A DNA stretch of 64,000 bases from Peribacillus huizhouensis (GCF_014138605.1 NZ_JACJHX010000007.1:1-64000), one strand, 5' to 3'; shown: positions 46,152 through 56,290, counted from the stretch's first letter. Notes: a model not told the origin generated them from the letters alone. Made by a program: numbers and translations.

Positions 46152-47627
46152 TTTTGGTTGACGATATCGATCTTGAGGATGTACAATACTCGGACGAATT
46201 CTAGAACCTGGATAAGGTCTTCTTAACAAAATATGCGATAGTGCTTTTGGTCGAAACGGGATAAGAGGCCATAAGTATGGTGTATTCAAGGTTTTTATAC
46301 TAGCTAGCAAAATGATGTACAATGTTAAGCCTATGATTAAGCCGGGTAGCTTAAATATTGCAACAATAAGTAAAATAATTAACCGTGAGACTTTATTCGC
46401 AACTCCTAATTCCAAACTAGGTGTCACGAATGTTCCTACTGTAGCAATTGATGCGTAGAGAATGACTTCTGGTACGAAAAATCCAACATCGATAGCAATC
46501 TGGCCAATTAAAACGGCTGCAATTAGTCCCATTGCTGTTGAGAGTGGGGTTGGCGTATGTATGGCCGCCATCCTCAAAAATTCAATTCCAATGTCCGCTA
46601 TAAAGATTTGCAAGACTATTGGAATATTTGTTGATTCGTTAGGCCCTACGAATGCTAGTTGTTCCGGCAATAACGATGGTTCCACACAAAATAAGAACCA
46701 AACCGGCAATAGTAAAATAGAAGCAATAACTCCTAAAAATCTAACCCACCTTTCAAGAGTACCAATAGCCGGTGCCTGACGATACTCCTCCGCATGCTGC
46801 ATATGATGAAAAATCGTTGATGGAGTAATGATGACACTTGGAGAAGTATCTACAAAAATGATGACATGCCCTTCCATCAAATGAGTGGATGCGACATCTG
46901 CCCGTTCCGTATACCGGATGAGCGGATAAGGAATATATCCTTGTTTGACGAGAAATTCCTCTACCGTTTTATCCGCCATTGTCAATCCGTCCACTTTTAT
47001 ATTAGATAATTCTTTCCGTATAATATCTATTAAGTCAGGATCAGCGAGCCCTTTTATATATCCGATCGCAATATCCGTTTTTGATCGTTCTCCAACCCTC
47101 ATAATTTCGAATCGAAGTCGTTCATCACGGATTCTCCTTCTGGTCAGTGCTGTATTGATAATAATATTTTCCACATAGCCATCTCTTGAACCGCGAACCA
47201 CTTTCTCTGTATCCGGTTCTATTGGTGTTCTTCCTGGATAACTTCTAACATCGACAACAAGTCCAATTGGCGTCCCATCCACTACTATAACAATCAAACC
47301 GGAAAGTACTTGATCGACTAATTCATCAAGAGTCTTAATTTCTTCGACTGATGGGTGAACTATACTATTATAGACTTTTTCAAATACCTTTTGTGTATGT
47401 CTTTCAGTATCATTTTGATCGACGAGCTGGTCCAAAATTTCGATTATAAATTCCGAGTCGGTCAATCCATTCACATAATAGATATGGACCTGTTTTTTCA
47501 AAATAATTAGTTTTCTAACACCTAAGTCAAAACTTTCTCCTAGGCCAACTTTCTCCTTCATAAAGGCTTCTATTTCTTCCACTCTTTCAGGAATCGGTCG
47601 CATCTTGTGCTCTTTTTTGTTCGTCAC
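46149..47627 (-). CDS. spoVAF: Stage V sporulation protein AF
   Basis: The 492-residue protein is a GerA-family membrane protein of the spore inner membrane, with a soluble N-domain ([15 protein letters not shown]), the family core [20 protein letters not shown] and about five membrane helices after residue 290. In B. subtilis it works with FigP/GerA-type receptors to modulate germination. It starts at GTG and overlaps spoVAEA by 41 nt, so translation is coupled. Confidence 0.92.
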   Translation of the reverse strand: MTNKKEHKMRPIPERVEEIEAFMKEKVGLGESFDLGVRKLIILKKQVHIYYVNGLTDSEFIIEILDQLVDQNDTERHTQKVFEKVYNSIVHPSVEEIKTLDELVDQVLSGLIVIVVDGTPIGLVVDVRSYPGRTPIEPDTEKVVRGSRDGYVENIIINTALTRRRIRDERLRFEIMRVGERSKTDIAIGYIKGLADPDLIDIIRKELSNIKVDGLTMADKTVEEFLVKQGYIPYPLIRYTERADVASTHLMEGHVIIFVDTSPSVIITPSTIFHHMQHAEEYRQAPAIGTLERWVRFLGVIASILLLPVWFLFCVEPSLLPEQLAFVGPNESTNIPIVLQIFIADIGIEFLRMAAIHTPTPLSTAMGLIAAVLIGQIAIDVGFFVPEVILYASIATVGTFVTPSLELGVANKVSRLIILLIVAIFKLPGLIIGLTLYIILLASIKTLNTPYLWPLIPFRPKALSHILLRRPYPGSRIRPSIVHPQDRYRQPK

Positions 47628-48189
47628 TATAGCCGCTCCTTTCTAAAATAAGTTCAATGGCAAGCTTGGTAATGGGAGCTCCTTTTACATAATCATCTTT
47701 TTTTGACATTTTTCCAATATCGCCAATTCCTACGACAATTGGTGCATGTAACTGATCAATACAATAAACGGTATCTCCAGTAATTTTTCCTGGTTCAAAT
47801 TCTTCCGCCCCATACTTATCGACACCATTTCCTGTTAAGTTACCGTCACGATCAATACTGACGTCCACTTTCGTCCACTCTGCATGTCGCGTTCTTGAAG
47901 CAACAGCAATAATGCCTAATACTTCAATATCCGCATGATTGGCTACATACCGCATAGCAGTTTCTCCTGCACCTTCTCCTACAATCCCGCTATCATCAAA
48001 CATTACTAATACGGGGTCATAGGGGGCCTTTTTAATTAACCTAACAATGGTCTTGCCTGAAAGAGTGGTTGGGTTGCCCCAAGACATAGAAATACAGCGT
48101 CCTCCAATCTCCTTAGCTACAATCTCAACCACCCTTCTTGCGTATTCGTCACCATCAGTTATGAGGACTACTTTTCGTTTATTGTCCAT
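47587..48189 (-). CDS. spoVAEA: Stage V sporulation protein AEA
   Basis: The 200-residue soluble protein begins [20 protein letters not shown] and contains [18 protein letters not shown] and [18 protein letters not shown], matching SpoVAEA. It is part of the spore SpoVA system that handles Ca-dipicolinate. Here it directly follows spoVAB instead of spoVAEB. Ribosome binding site AAAGGA. Confidence 0.9.
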   Translation of the reverse strand: MDNKRKVVLITDGDEYARRVVEIVAKEIGGRCISMSWGNPTTLSGKTIVRLIKKAPYDPVLVMFDDSGIVGEGAGETAMRYVANHADIEVLGIIAVASRTRHAEWTKVDVSIDRDGNLTGNGVDKYGAEEFEPGKITGDTVYCIDQLHAPIVVGIGDIGKMSKKDDYVKGAPITKLAIELILERSGYSDEQKRAQDATDS

Positions 48190-48258
48190 TCAAGGGATCC
48201 TTTCTATATAAAGTGAACTCCCATCTGTCGGTTATTAGAAATTTTCACATGTTAATCT
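48190..48258 (-). other. Junction replacing spoVAC-spoVAD-spoVAEB
   Basis: Only 69 nt separate spoVAB from spoVAEA. In the canonical operon three genes lie here. The plus strand of the junction reads ATATAAAGTGAACTCCCATC at 48207, similar to a family A left end (ATAAAGTGAAACTTCCATC), so it may be a scar. Confidence 0.6.
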
Positions 48259-48681
48259 TCACAAGTTTACAAAATAGATCCATTGAAACAATGATCCAAT
48301 TACCTTTCCGAAAACAACTGCCATGATTAAATAAACCATTTTATCTTGGATTCCAATCCGTTTGGATAGGATAGGAAACACATTTAGCACTTCCGTTAAT
48401 GCAGCCGCTAGCATTCCGTTGAATACACCGTTTGCCACTCCAATAATCGGCAATACGTATTGATTCCAATGCAAAATAGTTCCTTGTAGGCTAAGCCAAG
48501 TTCCAGCAAGTACACCAAATACTACAGCCCATTCGTAATAGCGAATCATTTTCATCGTTTTTGTCAGCTGAGTTAGCCTTGGGATCAGTCCAAGAACAGT
48601 TAAGAATGCAACGAATCCAGCACCGACAGAAAGTCCGCCTGCAAAACCAAGAACGGCAACCAAAATCAAATTACCTGTCAT
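48259..48681 (-). CDS. spoVAB: Stage V sporulation protein AB
   Basis: The 140-residue membrane protein has four to five helices and the motif GLSVGAGFVAFLTVLGLIPR followed by LTQLTKT, typical of SpoVAB. It starts at the ATG that overlaps the spoVAA stop by 8 nt (translational coupling; no independent site). An in-frame ATG ten codons earlier exists but lies deeper in spoVAA. Confidence 0.9.
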   Translation of the reverse strand: MTGNLILVAVLGFAGGLSVGAGFVAFLTVLGLIPRLTQLTKTMKMIRYYEWAVVFGVLAGTWLSLQGTILHWNQYVLPIIGVANGVFNGMLAAALTEVLNVFPILSKRIGIQDKMVYLIMAVVFGKVIGSLFQWIYFVNL

Positions 48682-49288
48682 CGATTTGACGGATGCTTTC
48701 CTTATTTTCATTCATAATCACGTATTGGTCTAAATCTTGCTGGTAATTGAACATTTCCACTTCAAGTGGACTCGGTTCTTCGTTGAATCGTTTTTTAAAA
48801 AAGTGATTAAAAAACAGGACCATCCCTAGTCCCAAGCCAATACTATAAGGAATTTGAATTAACAACGGGCTTTTGTCTTCCCTGCCTGTAATAAGCTTAA
48901 ATAGTTTTTGATGGACTTCTTGCATACTCACGTCGACATGATAGTTCATAATCGTGATTCCTGTTCCTAAAAACAGAAGTATCCATACTCCGATGAAAAA
49001 TAAAAACGAGAATTTTCTTTTTTCATAGACTACTTCAACGATTGTTTGAGCAGGACCAAACGTCTGTACTTCAAGCTCACTATCCATTTTTCCCATTTCC
49101 TGGATAACCTGAACTAGATCAATAATGATGATATTTTTGTCCTCTTTTTTTACTTTCAAAAGCGTAATGTCCTCAAGCTTACTTACTAAATCTTTGGGAC
49201 CAATTACTTTTACTACATCTTTAACCTTCACTTCCTGATTTAATTTGACTTGTACGCGGTTTCGCATTCGTACATAAATTAGTTCCAT
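48671..49288 (-). CDS. spoVAA: Stage V sporulation protein AA
   Basis: The 205-residue protein has an N-terminal soluble domain (MELIYVRMRNRVQVKLNQEV) and two membrane helices (about residues 95-117 and 147-165), as in SpoVAA. It heads the spoVA operon and is preceded by a good SigG promoter. The start is the ATG after GGGGTG; a GTG three codons upstream lies within that site. Confidence 0.9.
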   Translation of the reverse strand: MELIYVRMRNRVQVKLNQEVKVKDVVKVIGPKDLVSKLEDITLLKVKKEDKNIIIIDLVQVIQEMGKMDSELEVQTFGPAQTIVEVVYEKRKFSFLFFIGVWILLFLGTGITIMNYHVDVSMQEVHQKLFKLITGREDKSPLLIQIPYSIGLGLGMVLFFNHFFKKRFNEEPSPLEVEMFNYQQDLDQYVIMNENKESIRQIDDR

Positions 49289-49323
49289 TTCACTCACCCC
49301 GCACGTTATTTTCCTTATATTTG

Positions 49324-49353
49324 TAGTATGGATTGGAAATCAAAGGAGCATAC
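49324..49353 (-). promoter_or_regulatory. SigG promoter of the spoVA operon
   Basis: On the minus strand GTATG and CATACTA are separated by 18 nt, matching the forespore SigG consensus; spoVA is SigG-dependent in B. subtilis. Confidence 0.75.
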
Positions 49354-49421
49354 GAAAGAATCGTGATGACTAAAAATTACCATCTAACTTAACTATTATA
49401 TTTTTTCTTTTTTTACACGCA

Positions 49422-49456
49422 AAAGACCATATGAATTATTGATTCATATGGTCTTT
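49422..49456 (-). terminator. spoIIA operon terminator overlapping the end of sigF
   Basis: AAAGACCATATGAAT and its complement flank a 5-nt loop. The 5' arm encodes the last residues of SigF (KDHMN) and the stop codon lies at the loop edge. TTTT follows. Confidence 0.8.
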
Positions 49457-50194
49457 CATTTGTTGAAGAATTTTCTTTTCTAAACGGGATACTTGCACTT
49501 GCGATATACCTAAACGAACAGCCACCTCTGACTGAGTTTGATCTTTATAATAGCGCAAATAGACTATTAATCGCTCTCGTTCGTCCAGTCCATGAATCGC
49601 TTCTTTTAAAGCGATCTTATCAAACCATTTGGTTTCATTGGTATCTGCAATTTGGTCAAGCAGGGTGATTGGATCTCCATCATTTTCATATACGGTTTCA
49701 TGGATTGATGAAGGACTACGGCTTGCTTCCTGTGCAAGGACGATTTCCTCAGGGGTTAATTCCAAATGCTCGGCAAGTTCCGTTAATGTTGGGACTCGCC
49801 CATATATTTTCGATAGTTCTTCTTTGGCACGACGGATTTTATGAGCCATTTCCTTCAACGATCGACTTACTTTTACGGTCCCATCATCACGAATGAAACG
49901 TTGGATTTCACCAATAATCATCGGAACCGCATACGTGGAAAATTTCACTTCAAACGATAGATCGAACTTATCAACAGATTTTAGAAGACCAATACAGCCG
50001 ATTTGATATAAATCATCTGGCTCATAGCCTCGATTCAAAAATCGCTGCACGACCGACCAAACTAATCTTAGATTACTATTTACAATCTTGTCCCTAGCTT
50101 CTTGGTCCCCGCTCTGGCTGCGTCGGATTAAACTCCGTAACTCATCATCTTTTAAATGGACCTGGTTCTTCTTGTTTTTAACCTCCACATCCAT
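49436..50194 (-). CDS. sigF: RNA polymerase forespore sigma factor SigF
   Basis: SigF is the first forespore-specific sigma factor. The 252-residue protein has region 2 (NLRLVWSVVQRFLNRGYEPD, DLYQIGCIGLLKSVDKFD), region 3 and region 4 HTH (SEVAVRLGISQVQVSRLEKK). It is held inactive by SpoIIAB, encoded just upstream. ATG with AAGGGAG upstream. It is the last gene of spoIIAA-spoIIAB-sigF. Confidence 0.96.
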   Translation of the reverse strand: MDVEVKNKKNQVHLKDDELRSLIRRSQSGDQEARDKIVNSNLRLVWSVVQRFLNRGYEPDDLYQIGCIGLLKSVDKFDLSFEVKFSTYAVPMIIGEIQRFIRDDGTVKVSRSLKEMAHKIRRAKEELSKIYGRVPTLTELAEHLELTPEEIVLAQEASRSPSSIHETVYENDGDPITLLDQIADTNETKWFDKIALKEAIHGLDERERLIVYLRYYKDQTQSEVAVRLGISQVQVSRLEKKILQQMKDHMNQ

Positions 50195-50207
50195 AGGCGT
50201 GTCTCCC

Positions 50208-50648
50208 TTAATTGCACAAAGCTTTAGTTTTAGTTAAGTGCTTTTTTAGTCGAATGATGGTTCCTTCGCCTTTATGGGAAATGACATGCATTTCATCCAT
50301 GAAATTTTCCATAATCGTAAAACCCATTCCCGATCTTTCGAGTTCTGGCTTTGTCGTATAAAGTGGCTGAAGTGCTTCGTCTAAGTCTTCAATTCCAAGG
50401 CCTTCATCACGAATTTCCAATTCAATCATATCGTCTTCTAGGACAACAGAAATATAAACAACACCGGTTGGGTCATTCTCATATCCATGAATGATGGAGT
50501 TCGTTACCCCTTCAGATACGACTGTCTTAATCTCTGTTAATTCATCCAGAGTCGGATCTAATTGCGCGATAAATGATGCGACAGACACCCTCGCAAACGA
50601 TTCATTTTGGCTGAGTGCCGAGAATGCCAATTCCATTTTATTTTTCAT
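50208..50648 (-). CDS. spoIIAB: Anti-sigma F factor SpoIIAB
   Basis: SpoIIAB binds SigF and also phosphorylates SpoIIAA. The 146-residue protein (standard length) is a GHKL-type kinase with [11 protein letters not shown] (N box), DEGLGIEDL and GMGFTIM. The start is the ATG of [11 protein letters not shown], just after the spoIIAA stop, with GGGGG upstream; the longer in-frame reading is overlap with spoIIAA. Confidence 0.96.
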   Translation of the reverse strand: MKNKMELAFSALSQNESFARVSVASFIAQLDPTLDELTEIKTVVSEGVTNSIIHGYENDPTGVVYISVVLEDDMIELEIRDEGLGIEDLDEALQPLYTTKPELERSGMGFTIMENFMDEMHVISHKGEGTIIRLKKHLTKTKALCN

Positions 50649-50649
50649 A

Positions 50650-51000
50650 TTAGGCAACCCCCAATCTTTGTAAAGCATATTCTTCAGAAATATCAAGCTT
50701 GATAATTTTAAACAATCCTGACATATCAAACAAGCGCTTTATAGATGGGGAGATTGCACATACGACCATTTCACCGTCGTTCTTCTTTATTTGGTTATAT
50801 CGGCCAAGAATGACGCCCAGCCCTGAGCTGTCCATAAATGTTAGCTCTTTTAGATTAAGCACGATATGTTTAATCTCCTGTTTCTCCAACACTGATTCAG
50901 CCTGCTGCTTTAGCTCAACAGCTGTATGATGATCCAATTCTCCTCTTAGGCGGATACATAAGACTTGATTTTTCGTTTCAATTTCAATTATCAGACTCAA
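50650..51000 (-). CDS. spoIIAA: Anti-anti-sigma factor SpoIIAA
   Basis: Unphosphorylated SpoIIAA frees SigF from SpoIIAB. The 116-residue STAS-domain protein has the phosphorylated serine S58 in [13 protein letters not shown]. It starts at TTG, with AAGGAGG 8 nt upstream, and the resulting N-terminus MSLIIEIE fits the family. It opens the spoIIA operon; unlike in B. subtilis, where readthrough from dacF occurs, a 130-nt spacer with a candidate SigH promoter precedes it. Confidence 0.95.
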   Translation of the reverse strand: MSLIIEIETKNQVLCIRLRGELDHHTAVELKQQAESVLEKQEIKHIVLNLKELTFMDSSGLGVILGRYNQIKKNDGEMVVCAISPSIKRLFDMSGLFKIIKLDISEEYALQRLGVA

Positions 51001-51035
51001 ACTTCATGCCTCCTTATCTGTCGTATAAGGAGTGA

Positions 51036-51062
51036 ATTTCTACTTTTAGAGGGTCAATTCCT
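51036..51062 (-). promoter_or_regulatory. Candidate SigH promoter of spoIIA
   Basis: On the minus strand AGGAATT and AGAAAT are separated by 13-14 nt, close to the SigH consensus expected for spoIIA. Confidence 0.5.
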
Positions 51063-51130
51063 TCTTATCAGCAAAACTAGTGGTTTTTCGGCTAAATTAG
51101 AAAAAATAGGTTTGATTTTGACACAAAACG

Positions 51131-52297
51131 CTACTCCGTTTTTGTAAACATGCCAAAGGAACGTTTATATAGGTCCCACCAGCTTGCTTTTTTCACTGTA
51201 TTTTTAGCTACGATGGGTGAGCTCGTCACTTTTTTTCCATTTTTCATGATTTCGAGTGTTCCAATTTTCTCACCTTTCATAACCGGTGCTTTTAAATGTT
51301 TGTCAAGCTTGATTTTTTTTGTAAAATCTTTTGCAGACCCGCCTTTTGCCGTCAACACAGAGATCGGCTCACTCGTTACACCCGTAACGTTTTTTTTATT
51401 TCCTTTACTGATAGAAACCGTCTTAAGATCAACCCCACGCTTATATAATGGATGGGTCATAAATTGTGAAAATGCATAATCAAGCATTTTCGTCACCTGT
51501 GCATTTCGTTCTTTCGGTGACGGGGCCCCCATTACGACCGCAATGACCCTCATATCGCCTTTTTTCGCTGTCGCTGTTAAGCAATATTTCGCTTCATTTG
51601 TAAACCCGGTTTTCAATCCATCTACACCTGGATAAAATTTTACAAGCTTATTCGTATTAACAAGCCAGAATTTCTTGTCGGTATTTTCACGAAGGTACGA
51701 TTCGTATGTCCCTGTAAATTGGGTAATTAAGTCATATTTCAATAATTCCTTTGCCATAATTGCCATATCATGTGCCGTACTGTAATGATCAGACTCTGGA
51801 AGTCCTGTGGAATTTTGGAACTTCGTGTGCGTTGCTCCTAATTCTTTTGCTCTCTCATTCATTTTCGCGACAAATGCTTCTTCTGAACCTTCCAGTCTTT
51901 CAGCCATAGCAACAGACGCATCATTTCCTGATCCTATCGCTATACCTTTGAGCATTTGTTCAACCGTCATGACTTCTCCAGGTTCTAGAAAGATTTGCGA
52001 TCCACCCATTGATGCGGCATATTCACTTGTGCTAATCTTTTCATTTAGCTTTAATTCACCTTTATCAAGTGCCTCCATGATGAGTAGCATGGTCATAATT
52101 TTTGTCATACTAGCAGGTGGTAGCTGTTCTTCTGCGTTTTTATCATATAAAACAGTGCCTGTATCTCTTTCAATTAAAATGGCTGATTTCGCCTGTTTTG
52201 CTAATTCAACACTATTTTTCTCAGCAGCAAAACTATGTGGAATGCTCATGCTTGTTAGCAATAGAATAGCTGCGCATATACTTACTATCCGCTTCAT
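51131..52297 (-). CDS. dacF: D-alanyl-D-alanine carboxypeptidase DacF
   Basis: DacF is a forespore penicillin-binding protein that trims cortex peptidoglycan. The 388-residue protein has a signal peptide (residues 1 to about 25), SMTK (63-66), SGN (123-125) and KTG (229-231), then a C-terminal beta domain ending in an amphipathic membrane-associating helix (SWWDLYKRSFGMF). The start is the ATG of MKRIVSICAA with GGAGGGG upstream. Confidence 0.94.
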   Translation of the reverse strand: MKRIVSICAAILLLTSMSIPHSFAAEKNSVELAKQAKSAILIERDTGTVLYDKNAEEQLPPASMTKIMTMLLIMEALDKGELKLNEKISTSEYAASMGGSQIFLEPGEVMTVEQMLKGIAIGSGNDASVAMAERLEGSEEAFVAKMNERAKELGATHTKFQNSTGLPESDHYSTAHDMAIMAKELLKYDLITQFTGTYESYLRENTDKKFWLVNTNKLVKFYPGVDGLKTGFTNEAKYCLTATAKKGDMRVIAVVMGAPSPKERNAQVTKMLDYAFSQFMTHPLYKRGVDLKTVSISKGNKKNVTGVTSEPISVLTAKGGSAKDFTKKIKLDKHLKAPVMKGEKIGTLEIMKNGKKVTSSPIVAKNTVKKASWWDLYKRSFGMFTKTE

Positions 52298-52326
52298 CTG
52301 CAAACCCCTCCTATTCTTGATAATTT

Positions 52327-52355
52327 TATTTTTTCCAAAATTATCATTAATATAC
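52327..52355 (-). promoter_or_regulatory. Candidate SigF/SigG promoter of dacF
   Basis: On the minus strand GTATA and GGAAAAAATA are separated by 14 nt; the -10 fits the SigF pattern and dacF is SigF-dependent in B. subtilis. Confidence 0.45.
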
Positions 52356-52401
52356 AAGTTGTGTTAATTAAAAAGGAAAAGGAGGAAGTTATTTTATTGG
52401 A

Positions 52402-52514
52402 TAGTTGTTTTTAGCAAGTAACAATTCGAGCGGAATGCGAGTACCTGAAACGGAAATCACCCCAGATTGTTAGTGTGCATATAGATTGAAAAGCAACAAA
52501 GTATAAAAAAGCCG
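52402..52514. repeat. Family C repeat, core-deleted (C5)
   Basis: Both ends are recognisable (TTGTTTTTAGCAAGTAACAA and AAAAGCAACAAAGTATAAAA) with GCGAGTACCTGAAACGGAAA between, but most of the GC-rich core is missing. It abuts or overlaps family B copy B8. Confidence 0.65.
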
Positions 52515-52625
52515 TCCCATAAGAAAGGGTCAGACCCCACACCTACTATATATCGTTTAAGTCGTGAACATAAGCTAATAAACGATGTATAGAGTGTGAA
52601 GATCTGACCCTTTAGGACAACCTTA
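52505..52625. repeat. Family B palindromic element (B8)
   Basis: AAAGGGTCAGACCCCACACC faces GTGTGAAGATCTGACCCTTT, with ATATATCGTTTAAG facing TAAACGATGTATAG. It lies between dacF and pdp. Confidence 0.8.
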
Positions 52626-52637
52626 TTGTCATCTAAA

Positions 52638-53942
52638 TTATTCTGTAATTTGTTTATATATAAGCGTTGGCTTTTCAACTTTTTCAGAAGAGATTGTGAT
52701 ATTCGCATACAGTTTTTCTTTAACTGCAGAAACATCTTCAAAGTTACTGTATATCGTAACAAGGGACTCCCCTTTGACAACGCGATCTCCAATTTTCTTA
52801 TTTAGCATAAGACCTACAGCTAAATCAATCTCAGATTCTTTAGTAGCCCGCCCTGCTCCTAGAAGCATTGCGGCTGTTCCTATTTCGTCTGCTACGATTG
52901 TAGAAACATATCCATCTTCTTTTGCTTCAAGCTCGAATTTATATTGTGCTTGTGGAAGCTTTTCAGGATGATCAACAATCGATCCGTCTCCCCCTTGTGC
53001 TTCAAGGAACATTTTAAAGGAAGCTAGTGCCGAGCCGTCCTTGATTGCTTGTGTAAGCATTGTTCTAGCCATTTCAATAGATTCCGCTTTCTTCGCTAAA
53101 TAAACCATATAACTACCAAGTGTTAAAGAAAGCTCCGTTAAATCTTCAGGTCCCTCCCCTTTTAATGTATCAATCGCTTCTTTTACTTCTAATGCATTCC
53201 CGATGGCAAAGCCAAGTGGCTGACTCATATCTGAAATAATCGCCATTGTATTACGGCCAACATTATTCCCGATGTTTACCATCGCTTTAGCCAGCTGCTC
53301 CGAATCTTCAACTGTTTTCATAAATGCACCCGCTCCTGTCTTCACATCCAAGACGATAGCGTCAGCACCAGCGGCAATTTTCTTACTCATAATCGAGCTT
53401 GCGATCAACGCGATATTGTCAACTGTTGCTGTAACATCACGTAGGGCATAAAGCTTTTTATCGGCTGGAGTCAGGTTCCCACTTTGGCCGATTACAGCGA
53501 GTTTATTTTTGTTAACAAGATGGATAAACTCTTCATTTTCAATTTCAACATGGAAGCCTTTGACCGCTTCTAATTTATCAATAGTTCCACCAGTATGACC
53601 AAGACCGCGGCCTGACATTTTCGCAACAGGCACACCTACTGCAGCAACAAGAGGTCCTAGCACAAGTGTTGTAGTATCACCCACACCACCAGTGCTATGT
53701 TTATCCACTTTAATACCTTCGATCGCTGATAAATCAATTGTTTCTCCTGAGTTGACCATCGCCATCGTTAAATCAGCACGTTCTTTTTCAGCCATGCCTT
53801 TAAAGTATATAGCCATTGCAAATGCACTCATCTGGTAATCAGGAATCGATCCCTTTGTGTATCCGTCTATAATAAAGTTAATTTCTTCAGTTGATAGCTC
53901 AAACCCGTCCCTTTTTTTTGCAATTAGATCAACCATTCTCAT
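52638..53942 (-). CDS. pdp: Pyrimidine-nucleoside phosphorylase
   Basis: Pdp phosphorolyses uridine and thymidine to base and (deoxy)ribose-1-phosphate. The 434-residue protein has the substrate and phosphate motifs [20 protein letters not shown] and [11 protein letters not shown], and a C-terminal PYNP domain. The start is the ATG of [10 protein letters not shown]. It lies 30 nt from punA, so pdp, punA and deoB probably form one salvage unit. Confidence 0.95.
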   Translation of the reverse strand: MRMVDLIAKKRDGFELSTEEINFIIDGYTKGSIPDYQMSAFAMAIYFKGMAEKERADLTMAMVNSGETIDLSAIEGIKVDKHSTGGVGDTTTLVLGPLVAAVGVPVAKMSGRGLGHTGGTIDKLEAVKGFHVEIENEEFIHLVNKNKLAVIGQSGNLTPADKKLYALRDVTATVDNIALIASSIMSKKIAAGADAIVLDVKTGAGAFMKTVEDSEQLAKAMVNIGNNVGRNTMAIISDMSQPLGFAIGNALEVKEAIDTLKGEGPEDLTELSLTLGSYMVYLAKKAESIEMARTMLTQAIKDGSALASFKMFLEAQGGDGSIVDHPEKLPQAQYKFELEAKEDGYVSTIVADEIGTAAMLLGAGRATKESEIDLAVGLMLNKKIGDRVVKGESLVTIYSNFEDVSAVKEKLYANITISSEKVEKPTLIYKQITE

Positions 53943-53973
53943 TGAAATCACCACTTTTTAAAATATTTTAAAT

Positions 53974-54786
53974 TTACATTTGTTTAACAATTTCTTTTAC
54001 AAAGCTCATGAAGCTACTTTTTACTTTTTCCGTCGTTTCAATCACTTCTTCATGTGATAGTGGCTGATCCAAGATGCCAGCTGCCATATTCGTAATACAA
54101 GAAATACCTAGCACTTCAATCCCTGAATGACGAGCGATGATAACTTCTGGTACAGTTGACATCCCTACTGCGTCTCCTCCCATTACCCTTGCGAGACGGA
54201 TTTCTGCTGGTGTTTCATAAGTTGGACCGCTAAATCCTAAGTAGACTCCCTCTTTTGTATCGATTTGAAGAGTTGAAGCAATCTCCTTCGCTTTTGCTCG
54301 AAGCTGCTTACTATATGCTTCGGACATATCCGGGAAGCGTGGACCAAAGCGCTCATCATTCGGCCCGATCAAAGGATTTGTACCTGTATAATTTATATGA
54401 TCAGTTATCAGCATTAAATCACCGGGAACAAAACTTTCATTCACACTACCGGCAGCATTCGTTACGATCATTTTCTCCACACCAAGAAGCTTCATAACAC
54501 GAACTGGGAACGTGACCAATTCCATAGGATAGCCCTCGTAATAATGGAAACGTCCTTGCATAGCGACAACCTTTTTTCCACTTAGTTCGCCAAGTACAAG
54601 CTGCCCAGCATGACCTTCAACAGTTGACACCGGAAACTCTGGTATCTCACTGTATGGAATTTTCACCGCATTTTCAATTTCATCTGCTAAAACACCAAGA
54701 CCTGATCCTAAAATTAAACCGATTTCTGGTGTATCCTGAAACTTTTCTTTAATAAACGATGCTGCTTTTTCAATTTTCTCGTACAT
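53974..54786 (-). CDS. punA: Purine nucleoside phosphorylase (trimeric type)
   Basis: The enzyme phosphorolyses guanosine, inosine and deoxy forms. The 270-residue protein begins MYEKIEKAASFIKEKFQDTP, with phosphate motif LGSGLGVL, RFHYYEGYP, TNAAGSVN and GPTYETPAEIR, typical of the class II (hexose-trimer) PNP family. ATG after AAAGGGAG. Flanked by deoB and pdp. Confidence 0.95.
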   Translation of the reverse strand: MYEKIEKAASFIKEKFQDTPEIGLILGSGLGVLADEIENAVKIPYSEIPEFPVSTVEGHAGQLVLGELSGKKVVAMQGRFHYYEGYPMELVTFPVRVMKLLGVEKMIVTNAAGSVNESFVPGDLMLITDHINYTGTNPLIGPNDERFGPRFPDMSEAYSKQLRAKAKEIASTLQIDTKEGVYLGFSGPTYETPAEIRLARVMGGDAVGMSTVPEVIIARHSGIEVLGISCITNMAAGILDQPLSHEEVIETTEKVKSSFMSFVKEIVKQM

Positions 54787-54846
54787 TCTGCACTACTCCC
54801 TTTATTCTTTATATTATTCGTGGAAAACGCCCAATATCAGCCATCT

Positions 54847-56034
54847 TTATTGAAGATATTCCAATAAACTTTTTCCGAATTCCGGCATTTTCACCTTAAA
54901 ATTCTCTGCTACTGTTGCGCCAAGATCAGCAAACGTTTGACTGATTGGCAATTCTTTACCCTTTGTAAAACGGGGTGAATAGATTAGCAGTGGCACGTAC
55001 TCACGTGTATGGTCTGTTCCGGCGTGGACAGGATCATTCCCGTGGTCTGCAGTAATGATTAATAAATCATCTTCCTTCAACTTACTTAACACTTCCGGCA
55101 TACGTGCGTCAAATTCTTCTAACGCTTTTCCGTATCCAATTGGGTCACGGCGATGCCCGTATAATGCATCAAAGTCAACTAAATTCAAAAAGCTTAACCC
55201 AGTAAAGTCCATGTCTAAAGTCTGCAGTAATTTATCCATTCCGTCCACATTAGACACTGTTCGCAAGCTTTTAGTTACACCCTCCCCATCAAAAATATCA
55301 GAAATTTTCCCGACAGCAAGAACGTCCAAACCTGCATCCTTTAATTCATTCATAACGGTTCGTTCAAACGGTTTTAATGCATAGTCATGGCGATTCGCTG
55401 TTCTTTTGAAATCGCCTGGTTCACCGATAAATGGTCTGGCAATAACACGTCCAATTTTATATTCATCAGCCAATGTCAATTCACGAGCAATTTCACAAAT
55501 TTTATATAATTCATCTAGTGGCACGACTTCTTCATGTGCGGCAATCTGAAGCACAGAATCAGCAGATGTATAGACAATCAGCGCTCCTGTTTTCATGTGC
55601 TCTTCACCAAGCTGGTCAAGAATTTCTGTTCCACTTGCTGGAATATTTCCGATGATTGAGCGACCTGTTCTAGCTTCTAATTCGTGAATGAGCAACTCAG
55701 GAAACCCGTCAGGAAAGACACGGAAAGGCTTCGTAATATTTAAACCCATTATTTCCCAGTGACCTGTCATTGTGTCTTTTCCCGTTGATGCTTCTTGCAT
55801 TTTAGAGAAAAATCCTAGCGGTTGGTCCGCTTTATCCACACCTTGAATCTCCCGAATATTACTTAGTCCCAATTTACCTAAATTCGGCATTTTCAATCCG
55901 TTCATCTCAGCAGCGATATGACCGAGTGTATCCGCACCCTCATCACCAAATAAGTCAGCATCCGGTGCCTCGCCAATCCCAACTGAATCCATTACAACTA
56001 AGAAAATTCTTTTATATCTAGATTCTTGGTTCAT
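54847..56034 (-). CDS. deoB: Phosphopentomutase
   Basis: DeoB (Drm) interconverts ribose/deoxyribose 1- and 5-phosphate. The 395-residue alkaline-phosphatase-fold enzyme has the metal motif [13 protein letters not shown] near residue 14, the catalytic Thr in [18 protein letters not shown], and TADHGNDP near residue 335. ATG after TAGGAGG. Its leader carries two candidate catabolite-repression sites. Confidence 0.95.
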   Translation of the reverse strand: MNQESRYKRIFLVVMDSVGIGEAPDADLFGDEGADTLGHIAAEMNGLKMPNLGKLGLSNIREIQGVDKADQPLGFFSKMQEASTGKDTMTGHWEIMGLNITKPFRVFPDGFPELLIHELEARTGRSIIGNIPASGTEILDQLGEEHMKTGALIVYTSADSVLQIAAHEEVVPLDELYKICEIARELTLADEYKIGRVIARPFIGEPGDFKRTANRHDYALKPFERTVMNELKDAGLDVLAVGKISDIFDGEGVTKSLRTVSNVDGMDKLLQTLDMDFTGLSFLNLVDFDALYGHRRDPIGYGKALEEFDARMPEVLSKLKEDDLLIITADHGNDPVHAGTDHTREYVPLLIYSPRFTKGKELPISQTFADLGATVAENFKVKMPEFGKSLLEYLQ

Positions 56035-56108
56035 GTTTATTCCTCCTAGCTTTTTACCTCTATTTTTTATATTACCCGTAACAATATTGATTAAATCACC
56101 GTTTAATA

Positions 56109-56122
56109 TGTAAGCGTTTTTG
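56109..56122. promoter_or_regulatory. Candidate CcpA (cre) site upstream of deoB
   Basis: TGTAAGCGTTTTTG matches the cre consensus at 12 of 14 positions. A second, weaker match (TGTAAACGATTTTT) lies at 56147-56160. Catabolite control of nucleoside breakdown would be expected; this is inference. Confidence 0.4.
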
Positions 56123-56240
56123 AAGTCAGAAGTCTGACCACTACATTGTAAACGATTTTTGATCTTTTTTACAATGATTTTATCTTCTTAAACCCGGTAA
56201 CCACTCATGTTTTAGTTATATGACATAGATCTAACTTGAT

Positions 56241-56290
56241 AAGACTAACCATCAGCATGGGTTTTTCCTCCCCCAGTGATAGTTAGTCTT
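56241..56290. terminator. Hairpin between xerD and deoB
   Basis: AAGACTAACCATCA and TGATAGTTAGTCTT pair with one mismatch around a 22-nt loop containing CCTCCCCCAG. The rest of 56291-56574 contains a short palindrome (ATCCCGTTAAACCGGGAT, 56504) and nothing else recognised. Confidence 0.5.

Noticed and set aside
52457..52792. Minus-strand frame overlapping the 3' end of pdp
   Set aside because: It is in a different frame from pdp and otherwise reads through the family B and C repeats.
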